DNA of 64,000 nt from Poseidonocella sp. HB161398 (lineage in GTDB: Bacteria > Pseudomonadota > Alphaproteobacteria > Rhodobacterales > Rhodobacteraceae), in assembly GCF_005870025.1 (NCBI RefSeq), contig NZ_VATA01000017.1, forward strand, positions 1-64,000. Direction: 5' to 3'. Shown piece by piece: positions 1-9,101 of the stretch. Each line of letters starts with the position of its first letter. Position 1 is the stretch's first letter. The notes beneath the pieces were generated by a model. The model searched no databases. It was not told where the DNA came from and saw only the letters and a list, made by a program, of their open reading frames with translations. The position numbers and the translations under genes were made by a program.

Positions 1-1
1 C

Positions 2-916
2 TACGGCTTCATCTACTACGCCTCGGTGCAGGACGTGCCCAAGGGGTCGAAGTACTTCCGCCCGAAGAACGCCACCGCCATGGAGGTCACCTCGAAGGGC
101 GATCTCTATTTCCTGCTGGCGATGAAAGTGCCGCTCTACATCGCGCTCGGCGCGCTGGCCTGGCGGCTGAAGAATGTCGGCATCTTCAACCCGGCGACGC
201 AATATGCGGTCTGGTTCGGGCTGGCGCTGCTCTATGTCTACGACGCAATGCTGGCGCTGCGCGCGAACCGCCGGGTCTTCACCGAGACCGTCCCCGAATT
301 CCAGCGCTACCGCTTCAAGCAGGTGGCGATCCTCAACATCCTCTATTTCGCCACCTTCGGCTCCGAGCTGGCCGTGGTCTCGATGCTGCCCCTCTTCTTC
401 ACCGACACGTTCGGGCTCTCGCCGGTGGTCGCGGGCATGGTCGCCTCGGCCTATGCCTTCATGAACCTGATGTCGCGCCCCGGCGGCGGCATGATCTCGG
501 ACCGGTTCGGGCGCAAGCCGACGCTCTTGATCCTGACGGCCGGGCTGGCGGTGGGCTATGCCGCGATGGGGATCATCGGCGCCGCCTGGCCGGTCTGGCT
601 GGCGGTGGTCGTGGCGATGGCCTGCTCCTTCTTCGTGCAGGCGGGCGAGGGCGCGGTCTTCGCCGTGGTGCCGCTGATCAAGCGCAGCCTGACCGGGCAG
701 ATCGCGGGCATGACCGGCGCCTACGGCAATGTCGGCGCGGTGATCTACCTGATCATCTACTCGGTGGTGGATGCCTCGACCTTCTTCTTCGTGATCGCGG
801 GCACGGCCGTGCTGGGCTTCGTGGCGCTCCTCTTTCTCGAGGAACCCGAGGGCGAGATCGCGGAGATTGACGAGGACGGCAACGTCACCATGATCAATGT
901 CAGCCGCACGCACTGA
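2..916 (+). CDS. NarK/NasA-type nitrate/nitrite transporter, C-terminal part
   Basis: Membrane transporter of the major facilitator superfamily, nitrate/nitrite porter branch; it would import nitrate for the reductases encoded just downstream. The reading frame is already open at the left edge, so the N-terminal part lies outside the window. About 300 residues are visible, with several hydrophobic helices. The conserved loop reads MSRPGGGMISDRFGRKP, combining the glycine-rich nitrate signature with the MFS D-R-x-G-R-K loop. It ends in a short acidic cytoplasmic tail. The next gene on the same strand starts 56 bases later. Substrate direction (import versus nitrite export) cannot be settled from this part; the assimilatory context favours uptake. 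Confidence 0.88.
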   Translation, partial: YGFIYYASVQDVPKGSKYFRPKNATAMEVTSKGDLYFLLAMKVPLYIALGALAWRLKNVGIFNPATQYAVWFGLALLYVYDAMLALRANRRVFTETVPEFQRYRFKQVAILNILYFATFGSELAVVSMLPLFFTDTFGLSPVVAGMVASAYAFMNLMSRPGGGMISDRFGRKPTLLILTAGLAVGYAAMGIIGAAWPVWLAVVVAMACSFFVQAGEGAVFAVVPLIKRSLTGQIAGMTGAYGNVGAVIYLIIYSVVDASTFFFVIAGTAVLGFVALLFLEEPEGEIAEIDEDGNVTMINVSRTH

Positions 917-972
917 GCGCGGCCGAACGGACAGGCCGGCGCAGGTCCTCGCGCCTGCCGGGAAAGGCGGGG

Positions 973-2757
973 ATGGCGGGACAGCGCGACCACACCACGG
1001 TTCCGGGACAGTTCCCGGCACAGGGGCTCCGGGCGGTGCTCGGCGGCTGGTCGGGCGCCGGGACCAAGCCGCGCAATGACGACGCGATCTCGGGGCGCAT
1101 CCCGGAAACCGCCTACGAGATGCAGGTGAAGGGCGCCATCGCCTGCATCGCCGACGGGATCTCCACCGGGCGCAATTCCGACAAGGCGGCGCAGATCTCG
1201 GTGGTGCAATTCGCCCGCGACTATTTCTCGGCGCCGGAAAGCTGGCCGGTGCGCGACTGCGCCGGGCGCCTGCTGAATTCGCTGAACTCCTGGCTCCACG
1301 CCCAGAACCGCAGCGGATCGCCCGATGCGGAAGGGATGGTGACGACCTTCACCGCCGCCATCGCCCGCTCGACCACGCTGCATGTCGTCCATATCGGCGA
1401 CACCCGCTGCGCCCGCCTGCGCGCCGGGCGGCTGGCGCCGCTGACCGAGGACCACTCGGCGCGCTTCATGGGCGGGTCCGAGGCGCTGACCCGCGCGCTC
1501 GGGGCCGAGCCCGACATCCGCGTCGACTATGCCCAGGAGGCAATGAAGGAGGGCGATCTCTATGTCCTGACCTCCGACGGGGTGCATGACACGCTGGGCG
1601 AGGCGGGCATGCGCGACCTTCTGGCGGAGCTGGCGCAGGAGAGCCGCGAGGATCTGGAGGCGGCGGCGCGCATCCTATGCCAGGCGGCTCTGCAGGCCGG
1701 GAGCGACGACAATGTCAGCTGCATGCTGCTGAAGATCCTCGCGCTGCCCTCGGAGACCCTGACCGAGGCGCATCGCCGCCTGACGGCGCAGGTCATTCCG
1801 CCCGCGATGAAGCCGGGCAACCGCATCGACGGCTGGGAGGTGCTGGAGGTGCTGCACGCCTCCACCCGCAGCAATGTCTATCTCGTGCGCCGCGCGGGCG
1901 AGGACGGCCGTTTCGTTCTGAAGGCGCCGTCGCAGAACTTCGCCGAAAACCTGCAGTACCTCGAAGGCTTCACGCTGGAGCAATGGGTCGGGCGGCGGAT
2001 ATCGAACAGCCAGGTGATGAAGATCCGCCCGCACGAGGACAGCCGGTTCCTCTACTACATCGCCGATTTCGTCGAGGGGCAGACGCTGCGCGGCTGGATG
2101 GCGGCGCATCCGCGTCCCGCCATTGCCGAGATCGTGCCGGTGCTCGCCTCGATGATCTCCGCCGTGCGCGTCTTTCACCGGCTCGGCATGGTGCATCGCG
2201 ACCTGAAGCCCGAGAACGTCATCATCGCGGCGGACGGCACGGCGAAGATCATCGATTTCGGCTCGGTGCAGGTCTCGGGCTTCCGCGACCTGGAGCGCGG
2301 CGACAAGGAGGAGCTGCCCGAAGGGTCGCTGAACTACATCGCCCCCGAGGTGCTGACCGGCCGGGGGGCGCTGCCCTTGTCCGACCTCTTCTCCGTCGCC
2401 GCGATCACCTGGGAGATGCTGGCGGGCCAGGTGCCCTTCGACCTCGAGGAGCGCACGGCGCTGCCCTCGCAGCCGGCCGACTGGGCACCGGGGGATTTCG
2501 CCGCCCTGCGCCCGGACCTGCCGTCCGCGACCGGCGAGGTGCTGTCCCGCGCGCTCGCCTTCAGCCCGAAGGACCGCCCCGAGGTGATGTCGGAATTCCT
2601 GGGCGAGATGCGCAGGCTCCAGGGCAGGGCCGGGACGAAACCGGCCTTCGTCCCGCTCCTGCAGCGCGGCTCGCGGGATTTCTGGCGCAACTGGGCGATG
2701 GTTTCGACGGCCGTGGCGGCGGGTCTGGCGGCCGGGCTACTCGGCCGTCTCTTCTGA
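973..2757 (+). CDS. Bifunctional PP2C phosphatase / Ser-Thr protein kinase, membrane-anchored
   Basis: 594-residue fusion. Residues about 20-255 are a PP2C-type phosphatase: metal-binding motifs ADGIS (near 61), GDTR (near 142), SDG (near 204) and DDN (near 246). Residues about 285-560 are a Hanks-type kinase: lysine in RFVLKAP (near 313), catalytic HRDLKPENV (near 408), DFG as IIDFGS (near 428) and an APE motif. A single C-terminal helix (about 575-592) anchors it with the catalytic parts in the cytoplasm. Such fusions recur beside nitrate assimilation genes in Proteobacteria, so a role in controlling nitrate uptake or reduction is inferred; targets are unknown. Its 3' end overlaps the convergent nasA by 21 bases, an arrangement that could couple the two antisense to each other. 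Confidence 0.9.
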   Translation: MAGQRDHTTVPGQFPAQGLRAVLGGWSGAGTKPRNDDAISGRIPETAYEMQVKGAIACIADGISTGRNSDKAAQISVVQFARDYFSAPESWPVRDCAGRLLNSLNSWLHAQNRSGSPDAEGMVTTFTAAIARSTTLHVVHIGDTRCARLRAGRLAPLTEDHSARFMGGSEALTRALGAEPDIRVDYAQEAMKEGDLYVLTSDGVHDTLGEAGMRDLLAELAQESREDLEAAARILCQAALQAGSDDNVSCMLLKILALPSETLTEAHRRLTAQVIPPAMKPGNRIDGWEVLEVLHASTRSNVYLVRRAGEDGRFVLKAPSQNFAENLQYLEGFTLEQWVGRRISNSQVMKIRPHEDSRFLYYIADFVEGQTLRGWMAAHPRPAIAEIVPVLASMISAVRVFHRLGMVHRDLKPENVIIAADGTAKIIDFGSVQVSGFRDLERGDKEELPEGSLNYIAPEVLTGRGALPLSDLFSVAAITWEMLAGQVPFDLEERTALPSQPADWAPGDFAALRPDLPSATGEVLSRALAFSPKDRPEVMSEFLGEMRRLQGRAGTKPAFVPLLQRGSRDFWRNWAMVSTAVAAGLAAGLLGRLF

Positions 2758-5367
2758 CAGCGCGAGAAGCGCCGCGATCTCCGATTTGCAGGACCCGCAA
2801 TTCGTCCCGGCCGAGCAATGCGCGCCGACCTCCTCGACGGTCCCGAGCCCGTTCTCGGCAATCGCCCGCTGGATGGTGTTGCGCCCGACCGCGAAACAGG
2901 AGCACAGCACCGGCCCGGGATCGGGCATGTCGCCCTTCGCCCGCCCGGCGATCGCCCAGGGCGCCTCGGTGCCCGGCAGCCCGGCGAGGAAGTCGCGCAT
3001 CAGCGCCACCGGTTCGCGCGCGACGAAGAAGGCGGCTTTCAGGACAGGTCCGTCATGGAAGGCGAAGCTGTGGCGGCCCCGGCCCGGATCGGCCACGGAT
3101 TGCAGCGCTGCCTCCGGCAGTCCGAACATGCCACGCAGCGCGGTTTCCCAGTCTTCCACCGGCGCCGTCCCGGCCAGTTCGGCGCGGAACCCGGCGGCGG
3201 TGCGTGCCAGCGCCCAGTAGTCGCCGAAGGGCCGGAACCCGGCATCGGAGACGGCAAAGCCGTACCAGGCCGCCTCGAAGCGGGCGAGCGCGACCGGCGA
3301 GGCCTTGCTTTCGGGCTGGCCCGAGACCGGATCGGTCACCGGCGCCACCAGCGCGTCGATCCGGCCCGAGGGCGCCGTCTCGCCGGTCCAGTGCATCGGC
3401 GCGAAGACCTCGCCGGGATTGACGCCGGAGGTGATCTTCACGCGCAGGATCGCCCGGCCCTGCGGGCTCGTCACCTCGACCAGATCGGCGGGGGCCAGCC
3501 CCTGCGCCGCGGCATCGGCCGGGTTCACCTCGAGGAACGGCTCGGCCAGATGCGCCGAGAGCCGCGGGCTCAGCGCGGTGCGGGTCATGGTGTGCCACTG
3601 GTCGCGGATCCGCCCCGTATTGAGCCGGAAGGGATGCCGGGCATCCGGCGCCGTTCCCGGCGCGCGCGGGTCCAGCGCCAGCATCCTTGCCCGCCCGCCG
3701 GGATGGAAGAACCGCCCCTCGCCGAAGAACCGCCCGCCGGTCTTCGCCGGGGAGACCGGCCAGCGGACCGGCGCGAGGTCGCGGTAGCCGTCCTCGTCCA
3801 GCTCCGCCAGGCCCGAGATGTCGAAATCCCGGCCGAACTGCCCGGCGATCCCCGAGAGCGCGGCGTATTCGCGGAAGATCTCCGCGGGCGAGGCGAAGTC
3901 GAAGCCGTCCTCCCAGCCCATCCGGCGGGCGACCTCGCAGAAGATCTGCCAGTCGGGCCGCGCCGCGCCGGGGGCGGGCAGGACCGCGCGCTGGCGGCTG
4001 ATGGTGCGGTCGGAATTGGTGACGGTGCCCGATTTCTCCGCCCAGGCGGCCGCGGGTAGCAGGACATCGGCCAGCCGCGCCGTGTCGGTCTCCGCGGTGA
4101 TGTCGCTGACCGCCACGAAGGGGCAGTCCGCGATCGCGTCGCGCACCCGGTCGGCATCGGGCAGCGTCACCGCCGGGTTGGAATGGATCACCCACAGCGC
4201 CTTGATCCGGCCGTCGGCGACCGCGCGGAACATGTCCACGGCCTTCAGCCCCGGCGCCTGCGCAATGACCGGCGAGGACCAGAAGCCCTGCACCGCATCG
4301 CGATGCGCTGCATCCTCGATATCGAGATGGCAGGCCAGCATGTTCGCCAGCCCGCCGACCTCGCGCCCGCCCATCGCATTGGGCTGGCCGGTCACCGAGA
4401 AGGGGCCCATGCCGGGCCGCCCGATCCGCCCGGTGGCGAGATGGCAGTTCAGGATCGCATTGACCTTGTCGGTCCCGGACGAGGACTGGTTGACCCCCTG
4501 GCTGTAGATCGTGACGACCTTCTCGCTCCCGATCCAGAGATCGAGGAAGGCGGCAATCTCGCCGTCGGAGAGCCCGGTGACCGACGGATCCGAGGCCCGT
4601 GCGGCCTCCATCGCGGCCGCCAGCCCCTCGACATGGCGGGCGGTGAAGGCCTCATCCACCGCCCCGCGCGCGCCGATCCCGGCGAGAAGCGCGTTGAACA
4701 GCGCCACGTCGGATCCCGATCTCAGTGCAAGATGCAGATCGGCGCCGTCGCAGCTTGCCGTGCGGCGCGGGTCGATGACGACCAGCTTCATCTCCGGCCG
4801 CGCCTTCCGGGCGGCAAGGATGCGCTGGTAGAGCACCGGATGGCACCAGGCGAGGTTGGACCCGGCGAGCACGATCAGGTCGGCCTCCTCGAGGTCCTCG
4901 TAGACGCCGGGAACCGTGTCGGTGCCGAAGGCGCGGCGGTGCCCGGCCACGGAGGATGCCATGCAGAGCCTTGAATTCGTGTCAATATTCCCGGTGCCGA
5001 TATAGCCCTTCACCAGCTTGTTGGCGACGTAGTAGTCCTCGGTCAGCAGCTGGCCGGACACGTATAGGGCGACGCTGTCCGGCCCGTGCCGTGCGATCGT
5101 CTCGGAGAAGCGGCGCGCGACGAGGTCGAGCGCGCTGTCCCAGTCCGTGTCCTTTCCATCGACCCGCGGCGCCAGCAGGCGGGTGCCGGTGCCGACCGTC
5201 TCGCCGAGCGCCGAGCCCTTGGAGCAGAGCCGCCCCAGATTGGCCGGATGCGCCGGGTCGCCGCGGACAGCGACCCCGCCCGCGCCGTCCGGCGACAGCA
5301 GGACCCCGCAGCCGACCCCGCAATAGGGGCAGGTGGTGCGGGTCTCGACCGGGCCGGGCCGGGTCAT
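2737..5367 (-). CDS. nasA: Assimilatory nitrate reductase catalytic subunit
   Basis: Molybdopterin oxidoreductase that reduces nitrate to nitrite in the cytoplasm. 876 residues. The N-terminus carries the [4Fe-4S] ligands C13, C16, C20 and C48 (CPYCGVGC then LCSKG). The central part is the Mo-bis-MGD fold, followed by the molydopterin-dinucleotide-binding domain (near 570-690, RDQWHTMTRTALSPRL). The C-terminus has a BFD-like [2Fe-2S] domain (CSCFAVGRNTIQ then HCSAGTNCGSC), the usual electron entry of the NasA type that does without a separate NasB-like subunit. The start ATG overlaps the nirD stop by one base, so nirB-nirD-nasA are translationally coupled in one operon read leftwards. Confidence 0.95.
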   Translation of the reverse strand: MTRPGPVETRTTCPYCGVGCGVLLSPDGAGGVAVRGDPAHPANLGRLCSKGSALGETVGTGTRLLAPRVDGKDTDWDSALDLVARRFSETIARHGPDSVALYVSGQLLTEDYYVANKLVKGYIGTGNIDTNSRLCMASSVAGHRRAFGTDTVPGVYEDLEEADLIVLAGSNLAWCHPVLYQRILAARKARPEMKLVVIDPRRTASCDGADLHLALRSGSDVALFNALLAGIGARGAVDEAFTARHVEGLAAAMEAARASDPSVTGLSDGEIAAFLDLWIGSEKVVTIYSQGVNQSSSGTDKVNAILNCHLATGRIGRPGMGPFSVTGQPNAMGGREVGGLANMLACHLDIEDAAHRDAVQGFWSSPVIAQAPGLKAVDMFRAVADGRIKALWVIHSNPAVTLPDADRVRDAIADCPFVAVSDITAETDTARLADVLLPAAAWAEKSGTVTNSDRTISRQRAVLPAPGAARPDWQIFCEVARRMGWEDGFDFASPAEIFREYAALSGIAGQFGRDFDISGLAELDEDGYRDLAPVRWPVSPAKTGGRFFGEGRFFHPGGRARMLALDPRAPGTAPDARHPFRLNTGRIRDQWHTMTRTALSPRLSAHLAEPFLEVNPADAAAQGLAPADLVEVTSPQGRAILRVKITSGVNPGEVFAPMHWTGETAPSGRIDALVAPVTDPVSGQPESKASPVALARFEAAWYGFAVSDAGFRPFGDYWALARTAAGFRAELAGTAPVEDWETALRGMFGLPEAALQSVADPGRGRHSFAFHDGPVLKAAFFVAREPVALMRDFLAGLPGTEAPWAIAGRAKGDMPDPGPVLCSCFAVGRNTIQRAIAENGLGTVEEVGAHCSAGTNCGSCKSEIAALLALSEETAE

Positions 5368-5699
5368 CAGGCGGCGCTCCGGCCGGACAGCCTGGAGAGG
5401 TCGAGAAGGACGCGGCCCGCCTCGATCTTCGCCGGATAGGTCCGCGTCACCTCGCTATCCGCCCCCTGCGCCGCGCCGGTGGCGAAGTCGAAGATGCGGT
5501 TGTGCAGCGGGCAGGTCACCGATGTGCCATGGACGATGCCTTCGCTCAGCGGGCCGCCCTTGTGGGGGCAGGCGTCGTCCAGCGCGAAGACCTCGTCCGC
5601 GCCCGTCCGGAACACCGCGACGCAGCCCTTGCCGGTCCTGACCAGCCGCGCGCCGCGCGGGGGAATGTCGTCCAGCGCTCCGATATCGATCCAGCTCAT
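5367..5699 (-). CDS. nirD: Nitrite reductase (NADH) small subunit with Rieske motif
   Basis: Small partner of NirB, 110 residues, cytoplasmic. A longer open frame reaches upstream, but the start MSWIDIGALDDIP is chosen because it overlaps the nirB stop in an ATGA and gives the normal family length. The protein has the Rieske fold, and here the cluster ligands look intact: CPHKGG, then CPLHNRIFDF about 17 residues later (C-x-H ... C-x2-H). Enterobacterial NirD has lost these ligands, so this version may carry a [2Fe-2S] cluster. Part of the nirB-nirD-nasA operon. Confidence 0.93.
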   Translation of the reverse strand: MSWIDIGALDDIPPRGARLVRTGKGCVAVFRTGADEVFALDDACPHKGGPLSEGIVHGTSVTCPLHNRIFDFATGAAQGADSEVTRTYPAKIEAGRVLLDLSRLSGRSAA

Positions 5700-8137
5700 T
5701 CCGCAGCCTCCCGGCTCATGTCCATGAGGGGGGAGGACCAGGATTTCCGCTCCTCCTCGGTAACCAGGGCCGCCCAGGGGTCGGTCTGGTAGACGCTTTG
5801 CGAGACGTCGAAGCGGGCGTTCAGCGCGCGGCGCTCGGCCGCGTCCGACAGGATCTCCTTCACCCAGCCAAGACCGACTTTCGCCACCCATTTATACGGG
5901 CGGTCCAGGTACTTGGCGTTCTCGCGGTAGAGCTGGATGAAGGCGGTCGACCACTCGATCGCCTCCTCTTCCGTGGCGACGTCGACCAGCCGCTCGGTCT
6001 CCTTGACGTCCATGCCCGCCGCGCCCGCGACGCCGATCTGGTAGCCCGAGTCCACGCAGACGATGCCGACATCCTTGCAGGTCGCCTCGGCGCAGTTCCT
6101 CGGGCAGCCCGAGACGGCGAGCTTCACCTTGTGCGGCGTCCAGCTGCCCCAGAGCCGCTTCTCCAGCTTGATCCCGAGCCCGGTCGAATCCTGCGTGCCG
6201 AAGCGGCACCAGTCGGAGCCGACGCAGGTCTTCACCGTCCTCAGACCCTTGGTATAGGCATGCCCCGAGACCATGCCGGCATCGTTCAGATCCTTCCAGA
6301 TCGCGGGCAGATCCTCCTTCTTCACGCCCAGCAGGTCGATCCGCTGCCCGCCCGTCACCTTGACCGCGGCATCGTATTTCTTCGCCGCCGCGGCGATCGC
6401 CAGCAGCTCCTCGGGCGTGGTCATCCCGCCCCACATCCGCGGCATCACCGAATAGGTGCCGTCCTTCTGGATATTGGCGTGGTTCCTCTCGTTGACGAAG
6501 CGGCTCTGAGGGTCGTCGCGGTACTCGAGCGGCCAGTCGGCCAGCAGGTAGTAGTTGATGGCGGGGCGGCAGACATGGCAGCCGTCCTTCGTCGTCCAGC
6601 CCAGCTCCTGCCAGACGGCCGCCTGGGATTTCAGTTCGCGCGCCTTGATCAGCCGGCGCACATCCTCATGCGTCAGCTCGGTGCAGCCGCAGACCGGCTT
6701 TGCGCCCCCGGCCTCGAAGGCCGCGCCCAGCGTGACCGCCAGCACCTGTTCCACGAGGCCCGTGCAGGTCCCGCAGGAGGCCGAGGCCTTGGTCTGGGCC
6801 TTGACCGTTTCCAGCGTCTGCGCGCCGCCATTGATCGCCGTGACGATGGTTCCCTTGCAGACGCCGTTGCAGCCGCAGATCTCCGCCTCAGGCGGCAATG
6901 CTGCAACGGCTGCCAGAGGGTCCGCGGAGGGCCCTCCGCCGCCCTGGAAGGCCGGTCCGAAGATCAGCGTCTCGCGCATCTCCGAGATGTCCGTGCCGTC
7001 CTTGATCAGGCCGAAGAACCAGTTCGCATCCGCCGTGTCGCCATACATGACCGCGCCGAGCAGCCGGTCCGCCTCGATCACCAGCCGCTTGTAGATGCCG
7101 CGGGCCGGGTCGCGGAAGACGATGTCCTCGCGCCCCTCGCCCTCGGCAAAATCCCCCGCCGAGAAGAGGTCGCAGCCGGTCACTTTCAGCTTGGTCGAAA
7201 GCTCGCGCATCACGAAGGCGTCCTCCTCGCCCAGGAGCGTCTTCGCGAGCACCCTGGCCTGGTCGTAGAGCGGCGCGACAAGGCCGAAGAGATTGCCCTC
7301 GAACTCCACGCATTCGCCGACCGCGAAGATATCCGGGTCCGAGGTCCGCATCTGCGCATCGACCGTGATCGCGCGCCCGGCGGCAAGCCCGGCGGCCATG
7401 CCGAGCCCGGCGCGCGGCCGGATCCCGGCGGACATGACCACGAGGCTGGCGGCGATCTCGGTCCCGTCGCCCAGCACGACCTTCTCGACCTTGCCGTCGC
7501 CGTCGATCCGCTCTGTCCCGGCGCGGGTGATGACCTTGATGCCGCGCCGCGCCAGGTCCTTCTCCAGCAGGTAGCCCGCGGCTTCGTCGAGCTGGCGGTT
7601 CATCAGATGGCCGGAATTGTGCAGAACCGTCACCTCCATCCCGCGCAGCCGGAGCGCCGCAGCGGCCTCGAGGCCGAGGAGCCCGCCGCCGATCACCACG
7701 GCGGTCGCGCCGGGGGTGGCGGCCGCCGCGATCATCGCGCCGGTATCCTCCATGTCGCGGAAGCCGATGACGCCGGGCAGGTCATGGCCGGGCAGGGGCA
7801 CGATGAACGGCGCGGCGCCGGTGGCGATGACGAGCTTGTCATAGGGCACCTCGCCGTTCTCGCCGGTCACGACCTTGCGCGCGGGGTCGATCGCGGTGAC
7901 GCGTTCGCCGAAGCGGGTGGCGACGCCGTGGCGCGCGTACCAGTCCGCGTCATGGGTGACGATCTCTTCCGCGGATTTCTCGCCCGAAAGAACCGGCGAC
8001 AGCATGATCCGGTTGTAGTTTCCCCGCGGCTCGGCGTTGAACAGGGTTACGTCGAAAGCGCCGGGAGCAGCATCGAACAGGTGCTCCAGCACCCGTCCCG
8101 AGGCCATGCCTGCGCCGATGACGACGAGCTTTTCCAT
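5696..8137 (-). CDS. nirB: Nitrite reductase (NADH) large subunit
   Basis: Siroheme enzyme reducing nitrite to ammonium with NAD(P)H, 813 residues. The start MEKLVVIGAGMASGRVLEHL is chosen by homology to the family; the frame extends further upstream but that part overlaps another gene. Order of domains: FAD and NAD(P) binding (GAGMAS at 8-13; IGGGLLGLEAAAALR near 165), BFD-like [2Fe-2S] (CGCNGVCKG, then CGTC), a second cysteine pair (VCGC), the nitrite/sulfite-reductase half domain, and the siroheme/[4Fe-4S] domain with C638, C644 (CVGSDWC) and C678, C682 (SGCPRNC). Works with NirD and feeds on nitrite from NasA. Overlaps nirD by four bases. Confidence 0.96.
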   Translation of the reverse strand: MEKLVVIGAGMASGRVLEHLFDAAPGAFDVTLFNAEPRGNYNRIMLSPVLSGEKSAEEIVTHDADWYARHGVATRFGERVTAIDPARKVVTGENGEVPYDKLVIATGAAPFIVPLPGHDLPGVIGFRDMEDTGAMIAAAATPGATAVVIGGGLLGLEAAAALRLRGMEVTVLHNSGHLMNRQLDEAAGYLLEKDLARRGIKVITRAGTERIDGDGKVEKVVLGDGTEIAASLVVMSAGIRPRAGLGMAAGLAAGRAITVDAQMRTSDPDIFAVGECVEFEGNLFGLVAPLYDQARVLAKTLLGEEDAFVMRELSTKLKVTGCDLFSAGDFAEGEGREDIVFRDPARGIYKRLVIEADRLLGAVMYGDTADANWFFGLIKDGTDISEMRETLIFGPAFQGGGGPSADPLAAVAALPPEAEICGCNGVCKGTIVTAINGGAQTLETVKAQTKASASCGTCTGLVEQVLAVTLGAAFEAGGAKPVCGCTELTHEDVRRLIKARELKSQAAVWQELGWTTKDGCHVCRPAINYYLLADWPLEYRDDPQSRFVNERNHANIQKDGTYSVMPRMWGGMTTPEELLAIAAAAKKYDAAVKVTGGQRIDLLGVKKEDLPAIWKDLNDAGMVSGHAYTKGLRTVKTCVGSDWCRFGTQDSTGLGIKLEKRLWGSWTPHKVKLAVSGCPRNCAEATCKDVGIVCVDSGYQIGVAGAAGMDVKETERLVDVATEEEAIEWSTAFIQLYRENAKYLDRPYKWVAKVGLGWVKEILSDAAERRALNARFDVSQSVYQTDPWAALVTEEERKSWSSPLMDMSREAAE

Positions 8138-8165
8138 GGCTTGATCCTTTCCAGAAGCGTCAGGT

Positions 8166-9101
8166 TCACAGATACCAGGCGACGACATGGGCCAGCTCGC
8201 CGCCATGATAGACCGGCAGCGCGACCATCGAGCCGTAGCCCGCGGGCAGGCCCGGCCCGGTCGAGATGAAGGGCAGGCCGGTGCCCAGCACCTGGCCCAC
8301 CGGCCCGCGCCAGGCAGCGGCCCGCGGCGCGTCGAAATCGGGGTTCCGGCCGCTCCAGAGCGGCCCCTCGACCTCGCAGAGCCCGTCGACCAGGAGCGCC
8401 TCCTTCGCGGGGCCGACCGTGGTGGCCCGGGCATCCCAGATCTCGAAGCGCCGCGCGATCGGCGTGCCCTCGGCAGAGATCAGCGTGAACACGTAGGTAG
8501 AGTCCGTCGGGCTCGGCAGGGGAATGCCGATGCCGGTGGAGAGGCCCGCGCGCCCGGCCGCATCGGCGCGCAGGAAGGCATAGCCCTTGCCCAGGTCGCG
8601 CATCAGGATCGGCACGCCCGCCGCCCAGACCCCGCCCGGCAGCCCCTGGCCATAGGAGAACGTCGTGTGCTGCGACACGAACTCGAATTCCTGCGCCGCG
8701 CCGTAGAAGCCGTCATTCAGCACGAGGACGCCGCCCTTGTCCTCCCAGACCTCGATCGCGCCCATGTGCTCGGCGTCTTCGCTGCACAGCACGACGAGGA
8801 CGGCCTTCAGCGTGTCTCCGTCGAAGACCGGGATCGCGACGGCGGCCGTCAGACCGGCCTCCGCGGCGGCCTCGGCGCGGAGGAAATACGAGCCGTCGAA
8901 GCGTTTCAGGACGACGGGGCGGCCCTCGGCCCAGGCCTTGCCCGGCAGTCCCTCGCCCTTGGCGAAACTCGTCCGGACGGAGCTTTCGGCGAAACCGTCC
9001 TTCCCGGCATAGTTGCCGCCCGCATGTATCAGCACATCGCCGTCCGGGACCCAAATCTCGGTCACCTGCACGAATGTCGGTGCTTCCCTGGTCATCAGCA
9101 T
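8166..9101 (-). CDS. GAF-domain protein with repeated GLPG modules, first gene of nir-nas operon
   Basis: About 311 residues, starting at MLMTREAPTFVQ (AGGAAC lies ten bases upstream; an ATG 39 bases earlier is possible). It contains two clear copies of a GAF-like unit with the shared words G-x-GLPG-x-x-W-x-x-G-x-P, then FLRA-x-A-A-x-x-AGL, then an IP-x strand (roughly residues 30-125 and 130-220), and a third shorter copy at the C-terminus (LGTGLPF ... MVALPVYHGGELAHVVAWYL). No catalytic or DNA-binding domain is visible. The gene ends 28 bases before nirB and is probably co-transcribed. A small-molecule sensor or adaptor in nitrate assimilation is inferred; the ligand is unknown. Confidence 0.75.
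   Translation of the reverse strand: MLMTREAPTFVQVTEIWVPDGDVLIHAGGNYAGKDGFAESSVRTSFAKGEGLPGKAWAEGRPVVLKRFDGSYFLRAEAAAEAGLTAAVAIPVFDGDTLKAVLVVLCSEDAEHMGAIEVWEDKGGVLVLNDGFYGAAQEFEFVSQHTTFSYGQGLPGGVWAAGVPILMRDLGKGYAFLRADAAGRAGLSTGIGIPLPSPTDSTYVFTLISAEGTPIARRFEIWDARATTVGPAKEALLVDGLCEVEGPLWSGRNPDFDAPRAAAWRGPVGQVLGTGLPFISTGPGLPAGYGSMVALPVYHGGELAHVVAWYL

Noticed and set aside
5699-5891. Longer NirD beginning at 5891
   Set aside because: The extra residues overlap nirB in another frame and have no homology; the ATGA overlap start at 5699 gives the normal NirD.
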